The notes under the pieces: generated by a model | The model's input: the letters and a program-made list of their open reading frames with translations, nothing else | What the model was told of the DNA's origin: nothing | Databases searched by the model: none | In this document: in pieces, positions 26,893 to 35,661 of the stretch | How positions within the stretch are numbered: position 1 is the stretch's first letter | Layout: each line of letters begins with the position of its first letter | Position numbers and translations under genes: made by a program | Source of the DNA: Bifidobacterium callimiconis | GTDB taxonomy: Bacteria > Actinomycetota > Actinomycetes > Actinomycetales > Bifidobacteriaceae | Length of the DNA stretch: 64,000 nucleotides | NCBI RefSeq assembly: GCF_003952005.1 | Contig: NZ_QXGJ01000005.1 | Coordinates: forward strand, 165,097 to 229,096 | Direction of reading: 5' to 3'

Positions 26893-28326
26893 ATGAACAG
26901 GGTGGGGGACGCATACGAACCGATGCGTCATGACGGTCAGTACGGCAACGGCGCTACGGCGAACGGCGGCGCTGGAACGGAGGACGCCCTCACGGGTATG
27001 GGCGTCGGTACCGGCAAGCGAAGTGCAGGCAACGGTGATCCCGGGCGCGACGACAACGCGTACGGCGTACTGGGCGCCGCCGCGGGCCTCGGCTCATTCC
27101 TCGGCTCCGGTACGATCCTCGCCCTCAGCTCCACGCTGGCGCTCTGGCGCGCGGGACTGGGGCTCAGCGCCTCGCAGGTGGGCGCCGTGTCCGCCATCCT
27201 CACGTTCGCGTTCGCCATCGGATCGTTCTGCGGCGGATTCATCGCCCAGCGACTCGGCCTGACCCGCACATTCATCATCGACGTCATCGTATGCGTCGCG
27301 GCGCTCGCCATCTGCACCGTCGCACCGAACTTCGCCATGCTGGCGCTCGGCATCGGCCTGGCCGGCATCGCCGTGGGCGTCGATCTGCCGGTGTCGATCA
27401 GCGTGATCACCCACGACGTGCCGGACGAATCGCGTAGGACGCATCTGGTCAGCCGCACCCAGGTGCTATGGTCGGCGGGCATTCTCTGCCCGTACGTGCT
27501 GGCGCTCATCGTCAGCCCGCTGGGATTCCTCGGCGCGCGCATCGTGTTCGGAACGCTGACGGCGGTCGCACTGCTGACCGCGCTGTGGCGTGTGCTCGAT
27601 CCGCGTATCGCGCGACTGCACCGCGAGGCGGCGGCGCGCGAACGGACGATGACGACGAACCGGGCGGAATCGACGACGGGGGAGAACGCCGGCGGCATGG
27701 GCATGATCGACGTGCTGCGCTCCGTCAACGTGCGAACCGGTCGTCCCTATGCGGTGATGTTCGCGGCGATCGCGCTGTTTTACGTGATGTGGAATCTCAT
27801 GGCCAACACGATCAACCAGTTCCAGACGTATCTGCTGGTCTCGCAGCACGCCTCGCAGACGCAGGCGATGATCATCGGTATCGTCGCCGCGGTGCTGTGC
27901 GTGCTGGGCGGTGTGGCGTACGGTCGCGTGCCGAAGGGCGTGTGGCGCGACCGACTGTTCTGGGCAGGCGCGCTGGCGCAGGTGCTGGCCATGGTGATCA
28001 TGGCCGTCGGCGGGTCGATGCTGTTCACCGCCGTGGCCGTGATGCTGTTCCAGTTCTTCTGCAACTTCGCCGGGGAGATGAATGCGAAGGTGTGGACTCA
28101 GGAGACCTTCCCCGTGGCCGTGTCGGCCGAGGCGCAGAGCCTGATTCTCGGCATCGCGCGCATCCCCTGCGCGTTCGCGTCCCTGGTGCTGCCGTCGCTG
28201 CTCGTGCCGGGGATGATCACCGTGGCGCTGTGGTCGTTCGTTGCGGTGGCGGTGCTGTCCGGCGTGTTCGGTGGGATGGTCGTGGTGCTGGGGAGTGCTC
28301 CGGCGCGGAGGATGGTTATTGCGTAG
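26893..28326 (+). CDS. MFS transporter, probably for a deoxyhexose or its acid
   Basis: A 477-residue major facilitator with about 12 hydrophobic segments after a polar 55-residue N-terminus. FIAQRLGLTRTFIIDVIV stands at the loop 2-3 position of the family. It carries the same operator-like palindrome as the dehydrogenase and dehydratase promoters, so it probably imports the sugar or sugar acid degraded by the neighbouring enzymes, like the transporter of the E. coli rhamnonate cluster. The exact substrate is inferred. GGCAGGATC precedes the ATG. Confidence 0.78.
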   Translation: MNRVGDAYEPMRHDGQYGNGATANGGAGTEDALTGMGVGTGKRSAGNGDPGRDDNAYGVLGAAAGLGSFLGSGTILALSSTLALWRAGLGLSASQVGAVSAILTFAFAIGSFCGGFIAQRLGLTRTFIIDVIVCVAALAICTVAPNFAMLALGIGLAGIAVGVDLPVSISVITHDVPDESRRTHLVSRTQVLWSAGILCPYVLALIVSPLGFLGARIVFGTLTAVALLTALWRVLDPRIARLHREAAARERTMTTNRAESTTGENAGGMGMIDVLRSVNVRTGRPYAVMFAAIALFYVMWNLMANTINQFQTYLLVSQHASQTQAMIIGIVAAVLCVLGGVAYGRVPKGVWRDRLFWAGALAQVLAMVIMAVGGSMLFTAVAVMLFQFFCNFAGEMNAKVWTQETFPVAVSAEAQSLILGIARIPCAFASLVLPSLLVPGMITVALWSFVAVAVLSGVFGGMVVVLGSAPARRMVIA

Positions 28327-28352
28327 GTGGGTGTTGGCTGATCAGGTGGGAG

Positions 28353-28504
28353 CCCTCCCTCTGTCATGACGATGTCATGACATCTCCCTCCCGGGGAGGG
28401 AGAACGCGGGGTGAGGAGTGAACTGCGTACTGTTGTCTGGTTGGGCGTTTTCCCTCCCTCTGTCATGACGTTGTCATGACATCTCCCTCCCGAGGAGGGA
28501 GAAC
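28353..28504 (-). repeat. Two type A repeats between convergent genes
   Basis: Reverse copies at 28353-28405 and 28452-28504, with second-hairpin stems TCATGAC / GTCATGA, sit between the stops of the MFS and lactonase genes, where they may terminate both transcripts. Confidence 0.85.
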
Positions 28505-28543
28505 GTAGGGGGCGAGCGTGTGCCGGCCCCCACGAAACGCCGT

Positions 28544-29515
28544 TCAGAAGCGGTAGTACTTTTTCGCGTTATCGACGAATAGGGCGTCCTGCTCGCTGGG
28601 GGAGAGGGTTTCCACGCAGCGCGCGTAGGCGTGCACCAGGTCGAGGTACGAGCAGTGCAGCTTGTCGACGGGGAAGTTCGACGCGAACATGGTCTTGTCG
28701 ATGCCGAACGCGTCGAGCGCCGTGTAGATGCCCGGCTTGATGCTTTCGATGGTCCAGTAGTGGTCCATCGATGGCTGTCCGGAGATCTTGATCACGCAGT
28801 TGTCGCGCTTGCCGAGCTCGTACAGGCCGTTCTTCCACAGCTGCCAGCCGGCCAGATCGCGGTCGGCCCACATGCCCATGTGGTTGATGATGAACAGCGT
28901 GTTCGGATGCGCGTCGATCACCTCGCAGGCGCGCGCGAACTGCGTGGGATACAGCTGCATGTCGAAGCTGAGATCGTGGTTGGCGAGCAGGCCGAGTCCG
29001 TTCAGCCATTCCGGATCGTCCATGTATGACATGTTGACGTACTGGTAGAGCGGGTGCGGATGCATGTTGAGGTTCTGCCGTACGCCGCGCAGATGCGGGT
29101 AGTCGAGTTCGCGTTCGAGTGTTTCGGCGAAGTCAGGGGAGGACAGATCGCCGCCGCCGACGATCATGATCGGCAGACCGGTCTCCTCGCTCTGCTGTTC
29201 CACGTCGGCGATCTCGGCGACCGGATCGTCGGCGTTGGCCTGCACGTGCACGGCGCCGACCACGTTGATGTTGCTGCCGTGCACCTCGCTGGTGAGGTCG
29301 GTGGCCACATAGTCGCCGGCCTGGAACAGCGGATCCCACGGGCCTTCGAAGGTGAGGGCCTTGGACGGGTTGAACCAGGAGTAGAGGGCGGTGTGCATGA
29401 GATGCACGTGGGTGTCGATGAACGGGCGGGGCGCGGCTTCGTGCTCCGGCGTTTCGGGGATGATGGTGTACATGCGGCCGGGTACCGGCTGCTGGTAATC
29501 CTCGCCAAGCGTCAT
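28544..29515 (-). CDS. Amidohydrolase-family sugar lactonase (L-rhamnono- or L-fucono-lactonase-like)
   Basis: A 323-residue TIM-barrel hydrolase of the amidohydrolase 2 family. FIDTHVHLMH carries the HxH metal motif; later HMGMWADRD and FASNFPVDKL match the strand 8 Asn/Pro region of sugar lactonases. It would open the lactone made by the adjacent SDR dehydrogenase to give the acid used by the dehydratase. GGAGCAC precedes the ATG. It reads in the same direction as the SDR gene, but a strong terminator lies between, so it may have its own promoter. Confidence 0.72.
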   Translation of the reverse strand: MTLGEDYQQPVPGRMYTIIPETPEHEAAPRPFIDTHVHLMHTALYSWFNPSKALTFEGPWDPLFQAGDYVATDLTSEVHGSNINVVGAVHVQANADDPVAEIADVEQQSEETGLPIMIVGGGDLSSPDFAETLERELDYPHLRGVRQNLNMHPHPLYQYVNMSYMDDPEWLNGLGLLANHDLSFDMQLYPTQFARACEVIDAHPNTLFIINHMGMWADRDLAGWQLWKNGLYELGKRDNCVIKISGQPSMDHYWTIESIKPGIYTALDAFGIDKTMFASNFPVDKLHCSYLDLVHAYARCVETLSPSEQDALFVDNAKKYYRF

Positions 29516-29555
29516 TGGTTGTGCTCCTTGGATTGGTGTTGGTCGGTGGTGATGA

Positions 29556-29581
29556 AAAAAGCTCCCTCAGACGAGGGAGCT
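29556..29581 (-). terminator. Minus-strand terminator between the SDR and lactonase genes
   Basis: GCTCCCTC (29562-29569) pairs with GAGGGAGC (29574-29581) around a 4-nt loop, and reads into TTTTTT on the minus strand. It is a trimmed type A repeat that makes a textbook terminator. Confidence 0.75.
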
Positions 29582-29640
29582 GATGTTGGGTACGTGCCAT
29601 GCGCGACGGAGAGGGGGGCTGGGGACTGTCGGTCTTCTAT

Positions 29641-29691
29641 CCCTCCCTCAGTCACGCGAACGCGTGACAGCTCCCTCCCTCGGAGGGAGCA
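29641..29691 (-). repeat. Type A repeat
   Basis: Reverse copy with second-hairpin stem GTCACGCG / CGCGTGAC, within the 305-bp gap between the lactonase and SDR genes. The rest of that gap holds the terminator and a degenerate palindromic stretch near 29750-29800. Confidence 0.8.
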
Positions 29692-29820
29692 CGATGGGCG
29701 GAGCCACTCCGGCCGCGTGGTGATTTGTGGTGATGCGTGCGGCTTCTAGGCGCCGAAGGCGAAGGCGTACGACGGTACGTCGAATCTTCGGCAACGACGA
29801 AGACGCTCCATCACCACAAA

Positions 29821-30618
29821 TCACAGTACGGAGCGGGTGTCGTTTTCGTAGTTATTCCGTCCCTGTCCGGTGGCTGCGGTGGTGCCGCCGTCGACGGGGA
29901 CGACGAGACCGGTGAGGTAGGAGGCGCCGTCGGAGGCGAGGAAGAGGGCGAGGTCGGCGCAGTCTTCGGGCTTGCCGGTGCGGCCGAGGGCGACGCGTTC
30001 GATGTAGGGCTTGAGGCGTTCGGGGTCGGTCCAGACTTCCTTGTTGATGTCGGTTTCGATGAAGGCGGGGGCGAAGGCGTTGATGCGGACGCCGTACTGG
30101 CCGTAGTCGAGGGCGACGCAGCGGACGAAGCCGTTCATGGCGTGCTTGGTGGAGTTGTAGGCGGTCTGGCCCCAGTCGCCGTAGAGGCCGGAGACGGAGG
30201 TGTCGACGACGATGTTGCCCTTGGTTTCCTTGAGGTAGGGGAGGGCTTCCTTGGTGAGGTAGAAGAGGCCGTCTACGTTGACGGAGAAGAGCTTGTGCCA
30301 GACGTCGTCGGAGACGTTTTCGATCTCGCCGCCTTCGAAGATGCCGGCGTTGGAGACGACGACGTCGAGGTGGCCGAATTCGTTGATGACGTCCTGGACG
30401 AGGTCGTGGACTTGGTCGTGCTTGGAGACGTCGGTGATGTGGGTGTGTCCGTTTTCGTAGCCGGCGACGGTTTCCTCGAGCGGGGCGGGACGCTGGCCGA
30501 CGGCCACGACGGTGGCGCCGTTGTCGAGGAAGCCGCGGGTGATGGCGCGGCCGATGCCGGTGCCGCCGCCGGTGACGATGACGACTTTGCCGGTGAAGTT
30601 GTAGGAATTAGCGGTCAT
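29821..30618 (-). CDS. SDR-family dehydrogenase (probable 6-deoxy-L-hexose 1-dehydrogenase)
   Basis: A 265-residue short-chain dehydrogenase. VVIVTGGGTGIGRAI is the NAD(P)-binding glycine motif, VSNAGIF the NAG motif and YNSTKHA the catalytic Tyr-x-x-x-Lys, with the catalytic Ser in DTSVSGLYG. It would oxidise L-rhamnose or L-fucose to its lactone as the first step of the non-phosphorylative pathway. A TATACT hexamer at 30697-30692 (minus) stands 18 nt after an operator-like palindrome. Other SDR substrates cannot be excluded from sequence alone. Confidence 0.75.
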   Translation of the reverse strand: MTANSYNFTGKVVIVTGGGTGIGRAITRGFLDNGATVVAVGQRPAPLEETVAGYENGHTHITDVSKHDQVHDLVQDVINEFGHLDVVVSNAGIFEGGEIENVSDDVWHKLFSVNVDGLFYLTKEALPYLKETKGNIVVDTSVSGLYGDWGQTAYNSTKHAMNGFVRCVALDYGQYGVRINAFAPAFIETDINKEVWTDPERLKPYIERVALGRTGKPEDCADLALFLASDGASYLTGLVVPVDGGTTAATGQGRNNYENDTRSVL

Positions 30619-30715
30619 GGTTGGGAATTCTCCGTTGATTATTCGCCGAGTTGTTGTCGACTACGTTGTCCGATTCCTGTACTCATCGCATAGTATATGC
30701 AGAAATAAGCGGCAA

Positions 30716-30730
30716 TCCCAGATATAGGGA
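30716..30730. promoter_or_regulatory. TCCCAGATATAGGGA operator of the SDR gene
   Basis: Second copy of the shared palindrome; the minus-strand -10 TATACT begins 18 nt beyond it, so the site covers the -35 of the leftward promoter. Confidence 0.75.
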
Positions 30731-30779
30731 CGGCGGTTCACAAAAATCCATGCGGAATGTCATCGATGTCATCACGATA

Positions 30780-30794
30780 TCCCACATATAGGGA
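30780..30794. promoter_or_regulatory. TCCCACATATAGGGA operator of the dehydratase gene
   Basis: Third copy; TACAGT (30812-30817) lies 17 nt downstream on the plus strand. The two sites are 64 bp apart centre to centre, in the 313-bp divergent control region. Confidence 0.78.
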
Positions 30795-30931
30795 CGCCAT
30801 TCCATAGCTGGTACAGTGGCGAGTGTCGTCGATTCAAGACGCCGCAACATCGCGGTATCGATGCAACGAAGCGTCACGAAGAGACTCCATAACTCGGAAC
30901 ATCAGTTCGGAACGAAACAAGGACAGGCATT

Positions 30932-32158
30932 ATGGCATTAGCTCCATCACTGAAGCTGCCCACGATCACGCACATCCGCGCGTACAGCATGGGCGGCGCC
31001 GCGGCCAAGGTGCACGGCCAGGGCGGCGGTGACTACCACGATCAGGGCAAGGACCACTGGATCGACGATCATATCGCGACGCCGATGAGCAAGTACGAGG
31101 AGTACAAGCAGTCCCGTCAGTCCTTCGGCATCAACGTGCTCGGCACGCTCGTCGTGGAGGTCGAGGCCTCCGACGGCACCACCGGCTTCGCCATCTCCAC
31201 CGCCGGAACGGTCGGCTGCTTCATCGTCGAACACCATCTGTCCCGCTTCGTCGAAGGCAAGCGCGTCGACCAGATCAAGCTGATCCACGACCAGATGCTC
31301 AACGCCACCCAGTACTACTCCGGTGGCGGCGGTGTCGTCATCAACACCATCTCCTGCGTTGATCTGGCCCTCTGGGATCTCTACGGCAAGGTCGTCAAGC
31401 TCCCCGTCTACAAGCTGCTCGGCGGCGCCGTGCGCGACGAAATCCACTTCTACGCCACCGGCGCACGTCCGGATCTGGCCCAGAAGATGGGCTTCATCGG
31501 CGGCAAGATGCCGACCCACTGGGGTCCGGCCGACGGCGACGAAGGCATCGCCAAGGACATCGCCACCCTCAAGGAGATGCGCGAGCGCGTCGGCGACAAC
31601 TTCTGGCTGATGTTCGACTGCTGGATGAGCCAGGACGTCAACTACGCCACCAAGCTGGCGCACGCGGCGGCCCCCTACAAGCTGAAGTGGCTGGAGGAGT
31701 GCTTCCCGCCCCAGCAGATCGAGTCCTACCGTGAACTCAAGAAGAACATGCCGAAGGGCATGCTTATGACCACCGGCGAGCACACCGGCACGCTCGAGGG
31801 CTTCAAGGAGCTCTCCGAGGCCGGCGTGGACATCCTCCAGCCCGATGTCGGCTGGTGCGGTGGCGTGACCTCGCTGTGCGAGATCGCGGCCGTGGCCAAG
31901 TCCCGCGGCCAGCTCGTGGTGCCCCACGGCTCCTCCGTGTACTCGCACCACGCGGTCATCACGTTCACCAACACGCCGTTCAGCGAGATGCTTATGACCT
32001 CGCCGCACGCCGACTATGTCCGTCCGCAGTTCGACCCGGTCCTGATCGACGAACCGGTCCCGCACGACGGCGTCATCACCGCGGAGGAGCTCGACAAGCC
32101 CGGCTTCGGCGTCGAACTCAACCGCGACTGCCCGCTCGAGCGTCCGTTCGAGCACTGA
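30932..32158 (+). CDS. rhmD: L-rhamnonate dehydratase-like enzyme (enolase superfamily)
   Basis: A 408-residue mandelate-racemase-type dehydratase that turns a 6-deoxy-hexonate into its 2-keto-3-deoxy derivative. From memory the whole chain resembles E. coli Rhm[21 protein letters not shown], then [30 protein letters not shown], metal ligands in [11 protein letters not shown] and [10 protein letters not shown], then [15 protein letters not shown], and [20 protein letters not shown]. The likeness favours L-rhamnonate, though L-fuconate or a related acid is possible. AAGGACAGGC precedes the ATG. An operator-like palindrome overlaps the promoter. Confidence 0.8.
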   Translation: MALAPSLKLPTITHIRAYSMGGAAAKVHGQGGGDYHDQGKDHWIDDHIATPMSKYEEYKQSRQSFGINVLGTLVVEVEASDGTTGFAISTAGTVGCFIVEHHLSRFVEGKRVDQIKLIHDQMLNATQYYSGGGGVVINTISCVDLALWDLYGKVVKLPVYKLLGGAVRDEIHFYATGARPDLAQKMGFIGGKMPTHWGPADGDEGIAKDIATLKEMRERVGDNFWLMFDCWMSQDVNYATKLAHAAAPYKLKWLEECFPPQQIESYRELKKNMPKGMLMTTGEHTGTLEGFKELSEAGVDILQPDVGWCGGVTSLCEIAAVAKSRGQLVVPHGSSVYSHHAVITFTNTPFSEMLMTSPHADYVRPQFDPVLIDEPVPHDGVITAEELDKPGFGVELNRDCPLERPFEH

Positions 32159-32166
32159 TCCGAGTT

Positions 32167-32203
32167 CGAGGGTGACCGGTCGACCATCGACCGGCCGCCC
32201 TCG
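32167..32203 (+). terminator. Stem-loop between the dehydratase and aldolase genes
   Basis: CGAGGG / CCCTCG enclosing CCGGTCGA / TCGACCGG with a CCA loop. There is no T run; it may set relative expression of the two genes rather than end transcription. Confidence 0.5.
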
Positions 32204-32329
32204 AGGCATACCCGCACCTTTCTTTTCTCACCTCCGCGACGACGCGCGTTCCCGCCGTCGTCGCATATGCCGCACGACCGACGCCAAAGGAGACCGATGG
32301 GCTACGGCACTCACCACCAAGGACTTTCA

Positions 32330-33094
32330 ATGACATCTCTACCTCATAACGCGTTCAAGCAGGCCATCAAGGAAGGCAAGCCGCAGTACGGTCTGTGGAT
32401 GGCCTCCGCATCGCCGACCATCGCCGAAATCTCCGCCGACGCCGGCTACGATTGGATGCTCGTCGACGGCGAGCATGGCCCGTACGATCTCAACACCATC
32501 CTTGACGTGCTGCGCGCCGTCGCCCCGTACGACGTCACGCCCATCGTGCGCCCCGCCGCCGCCGACCCGGTGCTCATCAAGCAGGTGCTTGACCTCGGCG
32601 CCCAGACGCTGCTGCTGCCCATGGTCAACACCAAGGAAGAAGCCGAGCTCATGGTCAAGGCCGTGAACTACGCGCCCGAAGGCATTCGCGGCGTGGGCTC
32701 GCCGATCGCGCGCTCCGGCCGCTGGGGCCGCATCCCCCACTACATGCGCGACGCCAAGAACGAGATTTGCCTGCTCGTGCAGGTCGAATCCCAGGAGGCG
32801 CTCGACAACATCGAGGAGATCGCCTCCGTGGACGGCATCGACGGCATCTTCATCGGACCCGCCGACCTGTCCGCATCGCTCGGCCACCCGGACGACGCCG
32901 CGGCCATCATGGACCAGATCCATCACGCGTTCGACGTGATCAAGGCCCACGGCAAGGCCATCGGTTCGCTTGCGTTCGACCGCCCGACCGTGGAGAAGTT
33001 CTACGAGTGGGGCGCCACCTTCGTGGCCGTGGCCGGCGACACCGACCTCTACGTGCGTGCGCTGACCGCCGACATCGCCCAGTACAAGGGCTGA
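32330..33094 (+). CDS. rhmA: 2-keto-3-deoxy-L-rhamnonate aldolase-like (HpcH/HpaI family)
   Basis: A 254-residue class II aldolase that would split 2-keto-3-deoxy-L-rhamnonate or -fuconate into pyruvate and lactaldehyde. Conserved features are DWMLVDGEHGPYD, PIVRPAAADP, KQVLDLGAQTLLLPMV, LLVQVESQEALDN (metal Glu) and GIFIGPADLSASLG (metal Asp), as in RhmA/YfaU. The ATG at 32330 after AAGGACTTTCA matches the family length; an in-frame ATG at 32297 with the stronger site AAAGGAG would add 11 residues. It is probably co-transcribed with rhmD. Confidence 0.82.
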   Translation: MTSLPHNAFKQAIKEGKPQYGLWMASASPTIAEISADAGYDWMLVDGEHGPYDLNTILDVLRAVAPYDVTPIVRPAAADPVLIKQVLDLGAQTLLLPMVNTKEEAELMVKAVNYAPEGIRGVGSPIARSGRWGRIPHYMRDAKNEICLLVQVESQEALDNIEEIASVDGIDGIFIGPADLSASLGHPDDAAAIMDQIHHAFDVIKAHGKAIGSLAFDRPTVEKFYEWGATFVAVAGDTDLYVRALTADIAQYKG

Positions 33095-33147
33095 ACGGCC
33101 GGCCGGTCCGTATCCATCGACTTTCCTTTCCGCTGTTGCTGACCGAC

Positions 33148-33177
33148 AGGCCGCCTGCTCCTCGGGGTGGGCGGCCT
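33148..33177. terminator. Terminator after the aldolase gene
   Basis: AGGCCGCC / GGCGGCCT stem with a 14-nt loop, followed by ATCGCATTTCC. Confidence 0.65.
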
Positions 33178-33266
33178 ATCGCATTTCCAATGGGTCTCGA
33201 CGCCGACGCCGACGGCGAGCGGTAGGCGAGCGGCCGGCACAAATCCATCGACTAAGGTTGAACGTT

Positions 33267-34082
33267 ATGGCAGAGAACACAGTGCGCACCGAAGCGCAGA
33301 CCGCAGCCCCCACCGGCACCCGCACGCTCATCCACGGCATCATGGTCGTCCGAGCCGTGGCCGCCGGCGCCTCGTCGCTGCGATCCGTGGTGGAGGCGAC
33401 CGGACTGAGCCGCAGCACCGCCCACCGACTCATCCAGGCCCTGCGCGTCGAACGATTCCTCCGCGAAAATGCCGACGGTAGCCTGCAGCTCGGCCCCGCG
33501 CTCATCGAACTCGGCTTCCAGGCGCTTGACAGCGTCTCCCTGCAGACCATCGCCCACCCCATCCTCGTCGACCTCGCCCAGCAGGCCAAAGACACCGTGC
33601 ACCTCGCCGTCGAAGACTCCGGCATGGCGCTCTACCTCGACAAGATCCACGGCACGCGCGGCATCGAAATCCGCTCGTGGATCGGCGCCCGCATGCCGCT
33701 TACCTACACCGGCATCGGCAAGGCGCTGCTCATCGACTCGCCTGAACGCTGGCGCAGCCAATACGTGCAGGACCGCAATCTCACCGGCCGCGACCCCGAA
33801 CACGACTACGCCGACGAATCCGCCTTCTCCGCCGCCATGGCCAAATTCGCCAAACAGGGCTTCGCCTACGACCTTGAGGAAAACGAACCCGGCGTGCGCT
33901 GTGTCTCCGCCCCCGTACGCGACGGCCGCGGCAAGACCGTCGCCGCCATCTCCGTCTCCGCCGCGCTCCCGTTCATGCCACCCAAACGCATGAAAGCCCT
34001 TGGTCCGGTGGTGGTGGACGCCGCCGCCCGCATCAGCGCCGAGCTGGGCTACCACACCTCCAAGAACGATTTAGTCGGCTGA
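33267..34082 (+). CDS. IclR-family transcriptional regulator of the deoxyhexose genes
   Basis: A 271-residue regulator. The N-terminal winged helix has SSLRSVVEATGLSRSTAHRLIQAL; the C-terminal IclR effector domain has GIEIRSWIGARMPLTYTGIGKALL and CVSAPVRDGRGKTVAAISVSA. E. coli also keeps an IclR regulator beside its rhamnonate genes. The TCCCAnATATAGGGA sites upstream of three nearby promoters are its likely operators, placed for repression. The ATG at 33267 follows TAAGGT by 8 nt, hinting at a leaderless transcript; no such operator precedes its own gene. Confidence 0.85.
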   Translation: MAENTVRTEAQTAAPTGTRTLIHGIMVVRAVAAGASSLRSVVEATGLSRSTAHRLIQALRVERFLRENADGSLQLGPALIELGFQALDSVSLQTIAHPILVDLAQQAKDTVHLAVEDSGMALYLDKIHGTRGIEIRSWIGARMPLTYTGIGKALLIDSPERWRSQYVQDRNLTGRDPEHDYADESAFSAAMAKFAKQGFAYDLEENEPGVRCVSAPVRDGRGKTVAAISVSAALPFMPPKRMKALGPVVVDAAARISAELGYHTSKNDLVG

Positions 34083-34087
34083 TCCGG

Positions 34088-34196
34088 CTGATTCGGCGGA
34101 GGCGGCGCGTCTTCCGCACGGTGGCCGACTCGACGTATTGATATACGCCTTCGCCGTCCACCGTGCGGAATCCACGCGCGTCCTGCGCCGAATCAG
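34088..34196. terminator. Long imperfect hairpin between convergent genes
   Basis: Arms CTGATTCGGCG / CGCCGAATCAG (34088, 34186) and TTCCGCACGGTGG / CCACCGTGCGGAA (34112, 34158) fold into a stem of about 110 bp. It lies between the stops of the IclR and deacetylase genes and probably serves both as terminator. Confidence 0.65.
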
Positions 34197-34240
34197 TAGG
34201 GCCTTCGGGTTCCTGTTGAGGGTAATAAGCCGGGATCGCG

Positions 34241-35428
34241 CTACTGCACGGAGGCTTCGAAGCTGGCTAGGGATTCTTCGGCGCTGATGCGCACGCGGGG
34301 CAACGCCATCGGGTCGTCGCCGGTCTTGGCGCGTCCATACGTCGTGGTGAACGCGCATAGGAAACCGGCGTCGCGCACCGCCGCCTTCGCGTCGTCGGTC
34401 GTATCGCCGAACGGGTAGGCGAACGCCTGATTCGCGCCCACGATCTGCGCGGACTTCGTCAGATCATCCACGATCTCGTCATGCGTCATCGCACTGATCC
34501 GTCCGCCATGACCGACCGTGCCGCCCGCACGATGCATGTCATACGAATGCGACTGGAACTGCACGAACTCGTTCGCGTTCGCCGTCACCTTCTGCGCGGC
34601 GTCGGCGTCGCTGGCGATGATGAACGACGTGGCCGGCACGTGATACTTCGCCAGCAGCGGCACGCCGTAATGCAGGAACCCCTCCTCGCCGTCGTCGAAC
34701 GTGAGCACCACGCTATGCCGCGGCAGCGAATGCGTGCCCGCCACGTACGCGGCCACCTCCTGCCACGACGGATAGTAGAAGTCGTTCGTAGACAGATAGT
34801 TCAGCTGCTCCTCGAGCTTGGAATCCAGCAGATAGTTCGCGTCAAGATGATCCGGCGCGGCACTCGCCGAATACACGTAGTGATACATGAGCACCGGAAC
34901 GCCGCCCGACTGCGTGTCCATCGAATCGACCACATGCACCGTACGGTCGATGTGCGCCACATGACCCGACGAATCCGAAACGCTGTACGTGATCGTGTAA
35001 TCGCCGGGCGTGGACGTGTCAACCCTGCCCGACGTGCGAATACGATCGTTGAGCACACCGTCCGTCGGCTCGCTCGCGTGCGCGCCCGCCTCCAGATACT
35101 GCTCGCCCTTAAGCACGATCGTGTTCTCGTCGCCGTTCACGCCCATTGTGATGTCGCCGGGGTCGGTCGACGGCACCGCCGACTTGCTGGCCGGCGCACT
35201 GACGGACGATGACGGGGCACCGGCCGTGCCCGGTTCGGTCGTGCGCGACGACGGCGTCCGCGCACGCAACGCGTTCACACCCATCGCAATGCCCAACACG
35301 ATCACCAACGCCGCCACGACCAGGATCACGATTGACATGGTGCGGCTACGCGCGCCCGCATGACGGCCAAGACTGCTCGCATGACGCGGGGTTTCGAGGG
35401 GATTGCCGGAATTTCGACGTTTGGACAT
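34241..35428 (-). CDS. Membrane-anchored polysaccharide deacetylase
   Basis: A 395-residue envelope protein. A short basic start is followed by one membrane helix (IVILVVAALVIVLGIAMGV), a Ser/Pro/Thr-rich linker, an Ig-like DUF5011-type domain (DYTITYSVSDSSGHVAHIDR) and a NodB carbohydrate esterase 4 domain with VVLTFDDGEEGF (metal and catalytic Asp pair), FQSHSYDMH and FAYPFGDT. It probably deacetylates a cell-wall or extracellular glycan. The ATG at 35428 after AGGAGGAG is clearly the start. It diverges from the aminotransferase gene. Confidence 0.85.
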   Translation of the reverse strand: MSKRRNSGNPLETPRHASSLGRHAGARSRTMSIVILVVAALVIVLGIAMGVNALRARTPSSRTTEPGTAGAPSSSVSAPASKSAVPSTDPGDITMGVNGDENTIVLKGEQYLEAGAHASEPTDGVLNDRIRTSGRVDTSTPGDYTITYSVSDSSGHVAHIDRTVHVVDSMDTQSGGVPVLMYHYVYSASAAPDHLDANYLLDSKLEEQLNYLSTNDFYYPSWQEVAAYVAGTHSLPRHSVVLTFDDGEEGFLHYGVPLLAKYHVPATSFIIASDADAAQKVTANANEFVQFQSHSYDMHRAGGTVGHGGRISAMTHDEIVDDLTKSAQIVGANQAFAYPFGDTTDDAKAAVRDAGFLCAFTTTYGRAKTGDDPMALPRVRISAEESLASFEASVQ

Positions 35429-35553
35429 GGCTCCTCCTGTTCTCTTCTCCTGAATTCCAGAGTAGAACGACGGCACGGACTCCGCCATCGGTCCATGGGC
35501 TGATTCTCTGTTCCCGCTTGCCGTCGTGTGATCGCACGGAGGATGCCGTTCTT

Positions 35554-35567
35554 AGTGTGATCACACT
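35554..35567. promoter_or_regulatory. Palindrome AGTGTGATCACACT (copy 2)
   Basis: Perfect copy of the 14-mer, 47 bp before the third copy. A degenerate relative, GTGTGATCGCAC, lies at 35525. The 233-bp divergent region between the deacetylase and aminotransferase genes holds these sites. Confidence 0.65.
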
Positions 35568-35600
35568 AGGGGAGTGGGCTTAGCATGGCGGGGAGTCCTT

Positions 35601-35614
35601 AGTGTGATCACACT
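35601..35614. promoter_or_regulatory. Palindrome AGTGTGATCACACT (copy 3)
   Basis: Perfect copy, 33 bp upstream of the TATAGG -10 (35647-35652) of the aminotransferase gene. Copies 2 and 3 also share flanks (CTT before and AGGG after). Confidence 0.65.
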
Positions 35615-35661
35615 AGGGAACAGGGTGTTGTTTTTCGCCGTCTGGTTATAGGCTGGAAATC

